DNA of 64,000 nucleotides from Amia ocellicauda. Lineage: Eukaryota > Chordata > Actinopteri > Amiiformes > Amiidae. The stretch spans positions 27,490,798-27,554,797 of the forward strand of contig NC_089856.1 of the NCBI RefSeq assembly GCF_036373705.1, read 5' to 3'. The position numbers and the translations under genes are program-made. The notes beneath the pieces were generated by a model. It worked only from the letters and a program-made list of their open reading frames with translations, searched no databases and was not told where the DNA came from. Below, piece by piece: positions 48,727 to 61,323 of the stretch (position 1 is its first letter; every line of letters begins with the position of its first letter).

Positions 48727-48760
<34 letters not shown>

Positions 48761-48899
48761 CACTTGTCTGTAGCTATCACCCTCAAGTAGAGTGTCAGAA
48801 ATGTATGAGGAAGTGCATTCTGTGCTTTGGGAAGTAAAAAAAAAAAAACAAGAAAACAATGTAAACACAATACACTTTTGAAATAAGGGACATACCCTT

Positions 48900-48950
<51 letters not shown>

Positions 48951-51900
48951 TAGTATTATTATAGTATAGTAGTATCATAGTATTATGATTATTATTGAAA
49001 AAAATCCATCTAATCCCAAGTATAACAGGAAGGTTAGGTTTCAAAATGTTTTTTATTATATTTCTTAATCAACCATTAGTTTCAGTGTTAACAAGCTTAA
49101 CAGTATTTGCGAATTAATTAAAAGTGATACCAGTAGCAAATTAAAATTGAAGTTAAAAATATGTGACGTATAAAGGTATCTGCAAGATAAAACCATCTGC
49201 TTTCCTCAGAAGGAAACTTCCTTTTTTATTTATTCTATTACATTCTATGACTGAGGGATGTGAGGTTTGGTGACCTGGTTTTTGTAAAAAATGCCTAAAC
49301 CCACCCCTGCCTTTCAAACCCACATTGGAAACACTTGTCCTACATAATTGTATTTTCTTTTTCATTAAAAAATCTGTTTGGATTCATCATCTGTCAAAAA
49401 GTTTGAGTAATTTCTCTATGATTTAGCCTCTTGATCCTCTTTTATGTTTAAGAAACAGTTTGAATTCAAATGTTTTTCTTTTTCTATGATGTGTTAGAAC
49501 ATAAGTAAACTATTAGTTATAGTTTCAATCATACTTTAATTTAGAACACTTTTAAGTTGCTGCCTGTCTGCTGTGATCAATTGAGGCAAGTGAGTGGAGA
49601 TCAAAAACAATTTTTTAATTTTGCCTGAAGACTGAAAAATTTGATCACCTTTGATAAAGGACTTAACTGTAGTGAATTAGAACATCGTTATGCATTACTA
49701 ATTGTTAACACTTCGTATCATAGACGTGAGGGTATCTTTCAGATTCGTGGCTATTGCTTCATCACTAAATACAGCACAGTATGGTTTCCCAGAGGTGTTC
49801 TGACTGAAATATAAAGGAAAGATAAAACAAAGGTGCCTTAGTAATGTGGCGATCATTATGAAAAACATTGTATTTATTTATATTCTAGGTTTGATGCTGG
49901 AAAATCAATGGCCTGAAGACAGATTCCTAAAATTACAATCTACAAGAAGGGAAAGCATGCTTGAGTGTTAAAGAATGTGCAGCATGAATAAAGGCCTCTT
50001 ATGGGAAACCAGGTTTGTAAAACACATTACTTTCATACACATCATAAAATCTATCTAGCTCTGTAAGTGCAGCATATCAAATGTCAAAATACACAGAAAA
50101 TAAAATCAAAATGAAGTTCCTCAAAGGTTTGAAATGAACTCAGAGTAGACTCCTTCCTTTTTATATTTATATTATATGTATACATATTGAAAAACACTGC
50201 GTTCAAGTTACCTTTAAAGGTGGGAAGGGTACGTTTTTGCTTCATAGGGTTATATTTAAAATAAAGATTGCTGTGCAATACAGAGACAACTTTTAATACA
50301 ATAATCAATATTCATACAATATTCATACTTCTCACAAGGAAACCAATGATATTTGGATAAGTGGATCCAGAATAAAGAATATCACAAGAAACAAATGATA
50401 TGTGTATATGTGTGTGTCATTATTTTAATGCTTCTCTATAGTAGGCAAAGACTCATGAAGAATTATTGTCATTTAATTAAGCACAAAATACAAACAGTGT
50501 TGTGGTGACATAATATTGTATGCATATTGACCATCGCAGTCCAAATAAAGTAACTACCTTGTAGTTACAATTTACAATCATTTCTGTGGTATGTGTGGTC
50601 AGAGTGTTAACCTCCCATTATTCAAAGTACTTAACTGTCATTCACCATTGCCGCATACTAAAAAAGAAATATGTGGAGATGTTCTATTTTCAAGAACTCC
50701 TATACAAAATACAATACCTTATGTAATACAAAAAAGATAACATGTTTTCAAGGTTAACATTTTAATGATTGCTTCTGTGTATTTGTGTGTATTTGCATGC
50801 CTTTTTCCCCCACACTCACTTAAACATGTTTATATGTAACATACACCTTATCAGCATGACCCAAAATGGAACAGATGAATTCCTTCAGTTATAAATAGAA
50901 TCTGTGGTTTAGCCTGACTCCTGTTTGTATAGAGAAGCCTTAATTTTAGTTTCTAAATGTTACCTTACCTGACACACACTAGTCAGTGATGTATTGTGAC
51001 CTCAATGCTGTAGCCCCCTTGTTTCTGAAAACCACCACACCATTTTCCTTTATACTTGCGTTTACATTTTCATGTATACGTGCTCTGTGTAGCATAGTAT
51101 CGTACTTTGATAAATCTTGTCAATCACCATCCATGTATCCATTTCCAAGCATTTATATTAATGTAATTTATAAGAACTGGTGACACATACAAATGTGGAG
51201 CAGACCCACATTACGAGCTTGTTAAATCATCTTCCATGATTGGCGATTCAAACTGAAACCAAAGCAGTGGGTGCAAACGTTAAAACTTACAGTCATTTCT
51301 ACTGAATCATTTAGAATTTAGGACAGCTGCACCGAATTTAGTCAAGTACAACACATACAGAGAAAGATACATTGCAAAATGCAGACATTTTATTCTTCTG
51401 AATTTCTGTGCTGACCAAAACAAAATCAGCTTAAACTATTAATTAATTTGATTAGAAAAAGATCAAAGATTAGAAATCGATCAATAATGTATTCTTGATG
51501 TAACTGTAAAAGTTATTTTTTTAAATTCAATGTATACAGGCTATTGACTATAAGCATACCACATACTGTAACGGACACAAAATACATCTCACTGACAATC
51601 TGGAAATAAAGGGGAATGATTGTTAAATTGAATTACAATAAATGCTTGTTTTCACTTTAAAGATATTTGTGTGTATATGTATGTGTGATTTACAATAAGT
51701 TAATAGATCATGCGGAGGTTTGTCTCATATTGTATAAGAGATGTCATTTTGTGCAGTTTGTGCAGCTTCACTTCACAGGCCTCTCACCCAAACTCTTATG
51801 CAATAAGAGACAACATTTGCACAACCTATTAACGTATACAATATTACTAGATGGAGCTGTGGTATGCTACAATACCTTAATGTAGAAATGAATGTATCAC

Positions 51901-52105
51901 AAAAATGAATGGATAGATTCCAACACTGATAATGTTTGCAACACTGCAATACCTTGCAGCTTAAGTTGCTAAACAATTAAACTCCATCTGTTGGTAGTGG
52001 CCAGTACAGTTTGTAATACATTGCAGCCACCATGCGGAGAAAAGGTGGTACTATCAGTATCAGTATCAGGTGGTTATTGTTGAACGCAATTAATGTTTTT
52101 AGTCA
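48310..52105. other. AT-rich intergenic with microsatellites
   Basis: Holds (TG/TA)n at 48718-48760 and (AAT)n at 48901-48950. No exon, RNA gene or transposon terminus was recognised in the rest. Confidence 0.4.
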
Positions 52106-52107
52106 AT

Positions 52108-52190
52108 TATTATTATTATTTTTATTTCTTGGCAGACGCCCTTATCCAGGGCGACTTACAAAATAAGTGCAAAGACAGTCAATGTAAAAG
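52108..52190 (-). repeat. L2 LINE 3' end fragment
   Basis: A short ATT tail, then TTGGCAGACGCCCTTATCCA and GGGCGACTTACA, identical in order to 6563-6600. Only the last 60-80 bp of the LINE are present. Confidence 0.75.
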
Positions 52191-53210
52191 ACAGACTACA
52201 TTCTGAATGCATAATTAGAGGCACACTTAAAATAGATGCATTTATTCATCTGAAACTTCTGAATCTCTGTTTCTTTGTTTGATTTTGAGAAAAAAAAATG
52301 GTTGGTAGCCCAAACACACAGCTGTAATTCTTGTCAAAGGTTTCAAAGTGGAACCTAAGATTCAAGATGTCATCATAAGACCACACTGGGTATTGCTTGT
52401 GGAACTCAACAACCTTGGTTTACCACTGAAACAAATTCTATGACAAAGTAAAAGTAAAATATGCACATCTGAAGCTGAAATGGAGAAGTGTTTGAGTTGC
52501 TAATGTTTTGAAGTACGGTACTTAACTTCAAATGTATAGTGTTCAGCATAAATGTAAATCCTATGCTTAATAAATGTAAGGGACATTATTCATTATTGTT
52601 CTATTAAGGAATACAAACTATTTATTAAGAAAACATTAAAAATGAACACATCCTCAAAACTCTATAGCTACTATACTCTGCAAAACATAGTGACAGTTTT
52701 CAAGATAGTACGACTTAAGTGAGACAAAATGAATAATATGGAAGCATAAAAAGTACAGAAAAAATATATTTTAAGTAAATTAATTATCACATACATCAGG
52801 TCCCAAACAACCATCCTTTTCCAACATGTGTAGTTTTGAACAAATTATTCTTCACACAAAGCATGTTTCCTACAATGGGATGACATTTTCTTATGTTACC
52901 AACAGAGGGTGCCAAAGAATTACTATTCATATTGTATATTGAATACTGTTAATTGGTTTATTAAGCCTTCCTATACGTACTGATGAGTAGCAGTAGAGGA
53001 CCTGATTGAGTAACAAGTAGGATGATTTATTGGAGTTGGTAATTATAGTATTTTAAGCAGAGGTAAAGATTTGGAAATACACCATATCACTTTCCTGTGC
53101 ATTTTAGCACAGTACACAACTGTACACTTTTACTCTTTTTAGTACACCATACTTAATTTTACAAAAAAATCTTGTTCTTTTTTGGAACAATTATCACATA
53201 TAAAACTTGA
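52191..53210. other. AT-rich intergenic
   Basis: No gene. A short stretch (52300-52450) reads like a degraded TE coding region, but no motif could be confirmed. Confidence 0.35.
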
Positions 53211-53268
53211 TATATCCATCCATCCATCCATTTTCAAAACTGCTTATCCTGGTGAGGGTCACAGGGAC
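53211..53268 (-). repeat. (TCCA)n with LINE-like 3' end
   Basis: TCCATCCATCCATTTTCAAA followed by ACTGCTTATCCTGGTGAGGG, an end commonly found on RTE/Rex-type LINEs of fish. It is joined directly to the 84-bp repeat. Confidence 0.5.
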
Positions 53269-53358
53269 GAATTCTCAAGAACCTCTCCTTTGAGAAAGCA
53301 AACACATTTTCATTAAGATAAACAACAGTGACACAGAATAAAAACTTAATTCTAAGTA

Positions 53359-53416
<58 letters not shown>

Positions 53417-53894
53417 ATAAATGATGTGATGGAGTGTACATCCCTAGGGGTTGAGGAACGTGCACTCCATCTTTGGAAAGGAGGCTGAAGTCAAGGCGAC
53501 CATCTTGAGCCTCTACAGGATGTAATTGGTTGTTGTCTGATGGGATTAATGGGATAATTGAATGCACTTGGTGAGTATTATTTAAAAGCACATGGGGAAC
53601 AAAAGGAAAAGGGAGAGAGGAAAACTGTGGCTTTGTGGAGAAAAAGTGTCCCCCCATCCAGGGTAAACAGACACTGTCCCTGCTCAGTTTAGAACAGCAG
53701 TTGCGACATGGTAATGAGCTTAATTCAAACTTTATTTTAATTTTTTTGGTCAGGATCAAAATGAGTAGGGGGTAAAAAAACAATGGAACTGCAGTAAAAT
53801 TACAAAGAAAGAATTCTCAAGAACCTCTCCTTTGAGAAAGCAAACACATTTTCATTAAGATAAACAACAGTGACACAGAATAAAAACTTAATTC
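53269..53894. repeat. Pair of identical 84-bp direct repeats
   Basis: 53269-53352 and 53811-53894 are identical. The 458 bp between them hold a (GA)n tract (53361-53412) and a block without motifs. After the second copy the sequence departs from the first. Confidence 0.9.
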
Positions 53895-54206
53895 AAAGTA
53901 TGTATGTAAATGCAAGGGTCTGATAAACTGCAATGCTGTAAACATAGTAGCAAATATTGATTATCTTTACAAACAAATGCAGATAAAACACATTAAAAAA
54001 ATAATGCATAATAATGAATTGGCCTTTGAATAATTAAGGTGTTGAAGATGATGAACTGTGTTCGGTTTGCCCAGTCTTTCCTCTACTAATAGAGATTATT
54101 ACTTCCAAGCCAGCTGGTAGGGGTCCATGTCAGTTTCTCTGGGCATCTACTCTACCAGCGAAGCCTGCAGAAACCCTGAGACACACTGGTCACCAGCTAC
54201 CTAAAC
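53895..54206. other. Intergenic, no gene recognised
   Basis: Ordinary AT-rich sequence up to the hAT MITE. Confidence 0.4.
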
Positions 54207-54523
54207 CAGTGGTTCCCCAACCGGTCCTACCCTGCTGGTTATTGTTCCAACCGAGCTCTCAATTACTTAATTGAACCTTAATTGAAGTAACAATCTGCTT
54301 AGATTTTACTTTTTAAATTGTGTAAGAAAATAGTTGTTTCTTCAATATGTTTTTTAATATAATTCTATACTTAACTTAAAACCCCTACTGTTTAAAATAA
54401 TTAAAAGTCTCTGATTTAGGAAATTATTAGTTCAATTAAGGGTTCAATTAAGTAATTGAGAGCTCGGTTGGAACAAAAACCAGCAGGGTAGGGGGTCTCC
54501 CAGGACCAGTTTGGGAACCACTG
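54207..54523. mobile_element. hAT-type MITE with 8-bp target duplication
   Basis: The ends are CAGTGGTTCCC and its complement GGGAACCACTG. The arms continue as an inverted repeat of about 80 bp (words 'CCAACCGAGCTCTCAATTAC' / its complement). It is flanked by ACCTAAAC (54199-54206) and CCCTAAAC (54524-54531), matching in 7 of 8 bases, the target duplication length of hAT elements. Confidence 0.9.
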
Positions 54524-54558
54524 CCCTAAACACAGAACCACAAACCATTCTACCCCAT

Positions 54559-54826
54559 TGTGGCAGGGAGGGGGTTAATTGTCCCTCCCTGCCTGCTCAT
54601 GGACTGCAGGTGGCTGTGGTGATTGATCAATTAAGGTTTTGTGTATGTTGTTTTGTTTGAGTGTGTATGTTACGTGTTTTGTTTGAGTGTGTATGTTACG
54701 TGTTTACACAGTGAAGACCAGGTCCAGCCTGTGTATTATTTTTTGAGTTTTGTGTATCTTTTTGTTTGGCCATCATGCCAGTTTATTTTGTTTATTTAAT
54801 AAAGACTTTCTGGAAACCCCTTGACA
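54559..54826 (+). repeat. 5' LTR of a gag-only LTR element
   Basis: From TGTGGCAGGG to ...TTGACA. It shares with 56330-56683 the words 'GACTGCAGGTGGCTG', 'GATTGATCAATTAAGG', 'CAGTGAAGACCAGGTCCAGC' and the AATAAA region (54798-54803). About 115 bp containing the TATA box of the other LTR are missing here. A primer-binding site follows at 54829. Confidence 0.8.
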
Positions 54827-54828
54827 TA

Positions 54829-54842
54829 TGGTGTCAGAAGGG
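54829..54842 (+). promoter_or_regulatory. Primer-binding site, tRNA-Leu-like
   Basis: TGGTGTCAGAAG, two bases after the LTR. It is complementary to a tRNA 3' end of the form CTTCTGACACCA, as in tRNA-Leu(CAA). Confidence 0.65.
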
Positions 54843-54885
54843 GAAGCAGTACTGCAGGTTTAGTTTAAAAAAAAAAAAAAAAAAG

Positions 54886-56416
54886 ATGCAGCAGCAGGTG
54901 AAGGAGAGGTGGTGGTCCCGGGTCCCCAGCCGCTTTGGGCCCTCAGACTGGGCTACGGAGCAGGAACAATGGAGGGCTGAAGGGGCCCCCATGTGCCCGG
55001 CCTGTGGCAAGTTCGGGCATGACAGGGTGGACTGTCCCTATGGAGACCCCAGGTTTGAGGAAGCCTGGAACCAGGGCCTGGTGGGGGATGCGGGAGTGGT
55101 TCTGGGTGAGAGACCAGGCCCTGTCGGCTCTGGAGCCCGTGTGTCCAGCACCCAGAGGGGGGGGAGCCCGTGCGTCCAGCACCCAGAGGGGGGGAGCCTG
55201 TGCGTTCAGCGCCCAGGCCTCCGGCAGCAAAGGAAGAATACCTGCTGCCTCTGCCTCAACCACCAGGAGCAGAGCAGCGGGAGCTGCCCCTACCCCCACC
55301 AGCAGAGGGTGAATGCCTGCTGGTTCCATCCCAACTGCCGTGGAAGGACTGCTTGATCCTCCTACCTCCACCAGCAGAGGGTAAATGCCTGCTGGTTCCA
55401 TCCCAACTGCCGTGGGAGGACTGCGTGATCCTCCCACCTCCACCAGCAGAGGGTGAATGCCTGCCGGTTCCATCCCAACCGCCGTGGGAGGACTGCTTGC
55501 CCCTCCCACCTCCACCAGCAGAGGGTGAATACCTGCTGGTTCCATGTCCACTAGTTACCGGAAACGAGGGAGAAGTGGACCTCCCGCTGCCGCCTCCATG
55601 GCCAGGGGCTCCCCTCCCGAGTTCACCGTTGGAGGGTCCGCTGCTGGTGCTGTCGCCTCCCGAGGGTCCTGTTTGGCCTGGGGAGTCCTGCCATGGGGGA
55701 GGAGCTGGGGCTGCCGTCCCCATCCCCGGAGTGAGGGTGAGGAGCTTGGCCTGCAGTCTGCGGAGCCAGAGGAGGAGCTGGAGGCTGCACCCCCTGACAT
55801 TTGTTGGGGAGGACAGGGGCAGGCACGGTCTCCTCCTCAGCAGCCTTTGCATGTGCTGCTGAGGAGAGCCCAGCGGATGCGTGCCAAGTTGCCAGGGCAG
55901 ATACCGTCCCCTGAAACTGAGAGGGACATTCCGCCCTCTCTGCCATCTGCGGGGGATGTGCTGCCACTCCCACCGCCGCCCTCTGAGACGGAACTCCAGC
56001 TGCTTCTGCCTCAGTAGCCTGAGGAGGCTGACTTTCCGGAGCTCAAGAAGGAAGTCAGCCTGCCGCTGCCGCCGCCCGGGGAGGACATGCCCGCACCGCC
56101 CAGGGTCGTCAGCCTGCTGCCGCCCGAGGATGAAGAACCGGTGTCGTGGCTGCTACTCTGCCCTGAGGGGGCACCGCCACTGCCTGGGAGATTACCTCAC
56201 CCGGAGGTAGACTCTGGAGGGGAGGGAGAACCCGGATGGGGAGAGGGATCATTGCCTCGCCCAGGGTCACAGAACAGGGAGGACAGTGCCAGAGTGTATG
56301 ACCCTGGGGGAGGAGGTGGCTTCCCGTTCGGACTGCAGGTGGCTGGGGCGATTGATCAATTAAGGTCAATCAACACCAGCCACCTGCTATATAAGGAGGC
56401 CTCAGCCTCCCATTAG
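54886..56416 (+). pseudogene. Gag-like frame with CCHC knuckle and proline-rich repeats
   Basis: Nucleocapsid-like protein of an LTR element. From the ATG at 54886 the frame has a CCHC zinc knuckle, CPACGKFGHDRVDC (54994-55035). After a frameshift in a G run (about 55155-55190) the reading continues in another frame with four units of 72 bp (24 residues, such as 'AEGECLLVPSQLPWKDC' plus a Pro run), at about 55301-55555. A further shift leads to a proline- and glutamate-rich tail, with one stop at 56015-56017. No protease, reverse transcriptase or integrase motif is present between the LTRs. It therefore depended on another element for mobility. The product resembles uncharacterised Pro-rich gag-like frames; its function is unknown. 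Confidence 0.75.
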
Positions 56417-56683
56417 GGGTAGAGGGTGTTGGAGAGTTATTTGGGTGTGGGAGGAAACCTGCCCAGATTTGTGTATGTTGTTTTATTTGAGTGCGTATGT
56501 TATGTGTTTACACAGTGAAGACCAGGTCCAGCCTGTGTATTGTTCTTTGAGTTTTGTGAATCTTTTTGTTTGACCATCATGCCAGTTTATTTAATAAAGA
56601 CTTACTTTGTACCTGCGGTCCATCTCCAAGCCTCCATTACTGGCTACCCCTCCACACCCATATACCCACTGTTTACTCATACA
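56330..56683 (+). repeat. 3' LTR of the gag-only LTR element
   Basis: Matches the 5' LTR in two blocks and adds a segment with a TATA box (CTATATAAGG, about 56388). AATAAA is at 56592-56597. The right border, CA near 56683, is inferred. Confidence 0.7.
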
Positions 56684-57765
56684 GTGACCTATGGCCTGGG
56701 TGTGTTTTTCCACCATTCTGTGTTTTTTTTTTAAATCATTATTGTTATATTTTATCTCTGGTGCAATACTGTGACAAGCTAAAAACTGAAGGACAATAAT
56801 TGGAGCAGTAGCAGCTGATTTTATTAATATTTTATGAAGAACTGGACGGTGTTTCAGACTGTCGTATTGTGAAATGGTGTGCAGGTCTGTTGTACAACTA
56901 TCCGGAGAGACCATCAGTATGAAGGCGACAATTTAGTTAATGTGTGCCCATTTGCAAGTTAAATGAATTAATAAATACAGATCTGGGTTTCCCTCTAAAA
57001 CATTATGGACTGGTTTCATAAATGTGTCCATACGTCCATAAACGCCATGATAAAACATGCACACTTAAGTTATGACCTGCTATACTGTAGCTGCTATTAC
57101 GGTTTGATTAATTATGAAAGTATGTATTGCCCTGGTTAAGTATTGTAGCAACCTCAGGGTTTGAGGTAATTACTACAATGAATGAAAATGAAAACAAAGA
57201 GTTTTCAAAAACAAAACTGAGATTATATGGTGATTATGAGATTATGAGGTACCTCAACTTTCACTCTAAATCTGTACTCTTTCACACACCCAGACATTTC
57301 TCTAAGACTCTCATGCTTCCAACTCCAACCACCCCCTAATATACTCCCCATGTCACGTGACTCCCACCCCCCAGTCGCCGCTCTCCGGCTATACTACCCC
57401 AGAGACGGGGGAAGCCATGTAACACCTTCTACCCCACAACATCCACCCCTAGCCCAACACACTAACACCCCACATATACACACAGACACACATACAAAGA
57501 GACAGACAGGGTCCCTGAACTGAACCACCCACCCTCCATCCACACATTTACTTCCCACAATCCCTTAGGCTACCCTACGGGCACACACACTATGGCTGTG
57601 CCCTTTAATGCTCCCTTCGATGTAGTGTAAAAAAAGAGTACCCTTATGTGGAAGTGTTTTAGCCCTGAAGTCCCAGAACTCTTAAAGGTGGAAACACGTC
57701 AATTAGGAAAATATGACAGCGGCGGGTGCATATAAATGTAATGTAATGCTAGCTAGACAGTTGTA
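56684..57765. other. Intergenic, part C-rich
   Basis: 57280-57560 is C-rich on the plus strand, with many CACCC/ACACAC words. No exon recognised. Confidence 0.4.
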
Positions 57766-57769
57766 GACA

Positions 57770-58210
57770 ATTTAAATATATTGTGACCCAGTGATGCGGC
57801 TGCATGCAAAAGTATTTGAAGACAGAGATTGTTCTTCAAAACCAAAGACTCAATTTATTTATTTTCGGGTTTGAAAGTAAACAAAGCACAGGGTCTTCTC
57901 GCCATCCAGAACAAAAAAAATAATGAAACAAAAATAAAAGCCTAGCTCTGTAACAAACACTACCTTCACCCAGGTTGCCCTAGCTACAGGTGGGAAGGCT
58001 AACCCGCTTGCCCAACAAACCAAAACCCGTAATTAGGTGAATAAAACAAAAGACAGTTGTTTTTCCTCCAACAGCAGTTGTTGTCAATTAGCTAATCAGG
58101 CCCTGGAAAGAACTGGCTAGAACATAGTTTCTTTTTCTGGAAACAGTGCCCTCTGCTGTCTTAAGCTCACGTACCTATTGTCCTCTCCACACACCTCATT
58201 ACAATATGAT
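57770..58210. repeat. Probable interspersed repeat, unclassified
   Basis: A GC-richer stretch with 'CCTTCACCCAGGTTGCCCTA' and 'CAGGCCCTGGAAAGAACTGG'. It looks like TE-derived non-coding DNA, possibly LTR, but no ends were found. Confidence 0.35.
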
Positions 58211-58311
58211 TAGAAAGTTCAGCCAAAAAACGTGTCGGGGCCTATCAATTAATTACTGAAGTAGTATCCTATAAAAGTAGGAGGTGATATTAACGAACAA
58301 TGTATTTCAAA

Positions 58312-58368
<57 letters not shown>

Positions 58369-58370
58369 TT
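58312..58370. repeat. (ATT)n microsatellite
   Basis: About 58 bp of trinucleotide repeat. Confidence 0.95.
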
Positions 58371-60117
58371 AATTAAATACAGAGACAGATGAGAAGAAAA
58401 GACTTGCGTAGGTACTTTTTCGGTCAAAGGCAAAGTGTGTCCCATTGAATGCTTTTAGCTTCACCCTACACCCCACACCCTCGCTCAGTCAAGTGCACAC
58501 TCTGTGACGTCAGCACAATGTCATGCGAAGTGTACAGTTGTTGAAGGGTGTAGGGCAGAGGTTCCCAAAGGTTCTCCCCCACCCCGAGACCAGGGAACAA
58601 GTGTGCAATTGTACGCAGCCCCACTGTCACACAGACACCCGCTAGGATCGGGGGGGGGGAAGGGGGCTCACGCCAAAATTGGGTGTGTGGCGAGGGGTTG
58701 TGTGGCCGGCAAAATAGAGTGAGAGCGGAGGGGGGGTGTTTGGGGGTGTGCAGACTAGAAAAACTTCCGAGAGCGGGTTGGGCTGACAGTATATTAGTCG
58801 AAATGACTAATCGATTACATCCGCCATTACATTTTTTTTCTTGCGCACACCTTGGGGTCACCGCTACCTTAACCAATCAAATGTAAGATTACTACAGCCT
58901 TGCAGTTGTGATGTCACATATCAGAGACTGCTCATTTTTACCCTTCCGTACAACAGGAGGTATTTGAATTTATTTCTGCTCATCTGTAATTAAGCAACAC
59001 AGAATGGTTTATTGTGCAAAGTTTGACATTTAAACTTAAGGTATTCAAAAAAGACATCTTAAACTAAATAAATCCCACACATACTGTATATTTGACATTT
59101 GAAAGAATGGAGGTCATATACTCGGATAATACAAATATGAAGATCACCATGTGCAAAGGCATGCTTTGTGTGTTTGTGTGTGTGTTACGCAAGACAATAA
59201 TTAATAACGTGTGAATGTTACAAATAAACCTGGAAAGTATAGTGTGTGTGGAATGTGTCCACCGAGACTAAAATGATAGTCCAGGGATCTAAATACCGTG
59301 CATTTTTTCAGTATTATTCATCTTAAGTATTTTCAAGTTGTAATGTTTTCGATCATGTTGTCTTGATAATATACGTTATACATTGTTCCAGGTTAATTTC
59401 ATATTATCATCATTGTTGTGGAGACGAAATCTGACTTCCAAAGATATTGAAATCCAAGACAGCTGAGAGAGATTCCTTTCCCACGATTTCTGTGCTAGGT
59501 ATTCAGAAGATTTTCTGCATTTTACTAAATCACACTTTCTGTATTTTTTTTATTTTTTATTTTATTTAATCACATTCGTAATTAAATAGAAACGTAAAAA
59601 AATCAACCTTATATAGTAAAAGGTCATGAGTTTAAATTAACAAAGGTAATACTGAAACTGTACTAATGCAACCTCATTAAAATGGTCTTCATGTATGATC
59701 ACCAAACTACAATGTTATCTCTGAACAGATTGTACAAGCCTGAGAGCTGTGCAACTGTGGTTTGTTAAAACCACATTATCAAATAAAGTAATGTTATAAA
59801 TCCTGTGCTTCAAAGCATGAGGCAGTAAATGACCACACCACTGTTCTGAAACAACAAGCAAATGTACCATTTCAGCTCCAGTGGTAAATATGAAAAGATT
59901 TGGTTGGTATTTATTCATTGAAATGTAAGTACATAATGTAGTATCTGATATTATTTTATTCATATGTTTGAGAGCTAGGGTAAGTAAGTTGTCAATGTGT
60001 ACTTCCCAAAAGGTGAACAGAATATAATTCATATGATTTTGGCAGATAGAATCCATAACTAGTTTTAGTTGTTACCCAGCTAGAGGGATGTTACCTAACA
60101 TAAAAAAAATACTGTCA

Positions 60118-60158
<41 letters not shown>

Positions 60159-60460
60159 GTACTGCGTATGCTTTGCATAACAGATACAAACTATAATTAA
60201 ATTACTTAAATAGTAGCAGTCACAGACAAATATGAAAGCAAGACAGCTCGAATGTTTTATAACATGACATGCATTTAGTATAAAAGGTGTGACAAAAACT
60301 TGTCAAAATGTGGTTTTTCATCACCTGATCCTTTTTCTGAAGAATTACATTCATCATGACATTTTATTTAAAAAAAAGTGTCACAGATACAGCAGTTTAT
60401 AAAGTGAAAACCTCAAGGTCAGCATTTGTGGCAGTTTGTAGGGGTGTAAGATTAAAAAAA
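58371..60460. other. Intergenic, one hAT-like edge
   Basis: 58556-58640 has a hAT-like left edge (CAGAGGTTCCCAAAGG) and a G-rich interior. The remainder is AT-rich with an (ATT)n tract at 60120-60158. No gene. Confidence 0.4.
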
Positions 60461-60469
60461 AAAAAAAAA

Positions 60470-60870
60470 AAGTCTGTGTGTCTCATGGTCTTAGTGTGCT
60501 ACGGATGGTACAGTACTATAGTTCAACCCTGATAGCCAGAAGAACAGAGTTTGATAAGAACCAGTTTTCAAATGCAATTTGAGTTGGATACATCATACAA
60601 GCCCCCCCTTATATTAAACATTACATATGCATTAATTTTTTCCGGTTTAGCCATATATGGGTCTTCCTGAACAGTTGTCAGGCAGAAACCGAGCTTCCAC
60701 TCATCACTCATGTAGGCCTGTTATATTTCTCTCCTGTCTGGTCTGCATAAAAGTACCAGTAGTTTGTAACTTCTCTAAGACTATTCTTGAGATTGCCTCT
60801 CAAACACCTCTTCCGTGTGGCCACTCATAATAAATTCCTCTTGATTGAAAATACATCTCTCTCTCGATTA
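60470..60870 (+). repeat. Solo LTR-like repeat, copy 2
   Basis: Same family and strand as 43190-43552. TATA-like CATAAAAG at about 60746 and AATAAA at 60829-60834. No internal region follows. Borders approximate. Confidence 0.65.
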
Positions 60871-61323
60871 TTTAGACTTCACTTGCACATTGAGCAGAGA
60901 TATATAATCTTTATTTTAAACAATGTAATAGTAATTAAATGTTTAATTTAATGGTTAAATGTAATGGTGTAATAGATATTGTAAAGCATAACATATGTAT
61001 CAATTATATATTTTGCTTGTTAACCTAACTTAGCCTTATAAAACTTAATATCCAAGTTGATTGAACTGTGTTAGGAGTGTGTAAACCTTTCTACTGCAAC
61101 TCCATTGACTTGAATCCTTATAGTTTTCTTTAGGCAGTGATCAACAATCTCTCAAAATTTAGCATTGAGCAGTATTCCTCAGTAAACTATACTTTCTTAC
61201 TAAACTTAATGAGTAACAGTGTAATGTTTTTTTAAATGAAGTTTGTGAATAATTTCAACAAGAACTCTATGTTACTGAGATGTTTTTTTTTAGTTTGATA
61301 ATTCCAAAATTGTATCTGTGAAA
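60871..61323. other. AT-rich intergenic
   Basis: Nothing recognised. Confidence 0.4.

Noticed and set aside
52300-52450. Possible retroelement coding relic
   Set aside because: A few residues looked TE-like in translation, but no diagnostic motif could be confirmed.
55256-55852. Long Gly/Ser-rich frames on the minus strand of the LTR element
   Set aside because: They mirror the proline-rich tandem repeats of the plus-strand frame.
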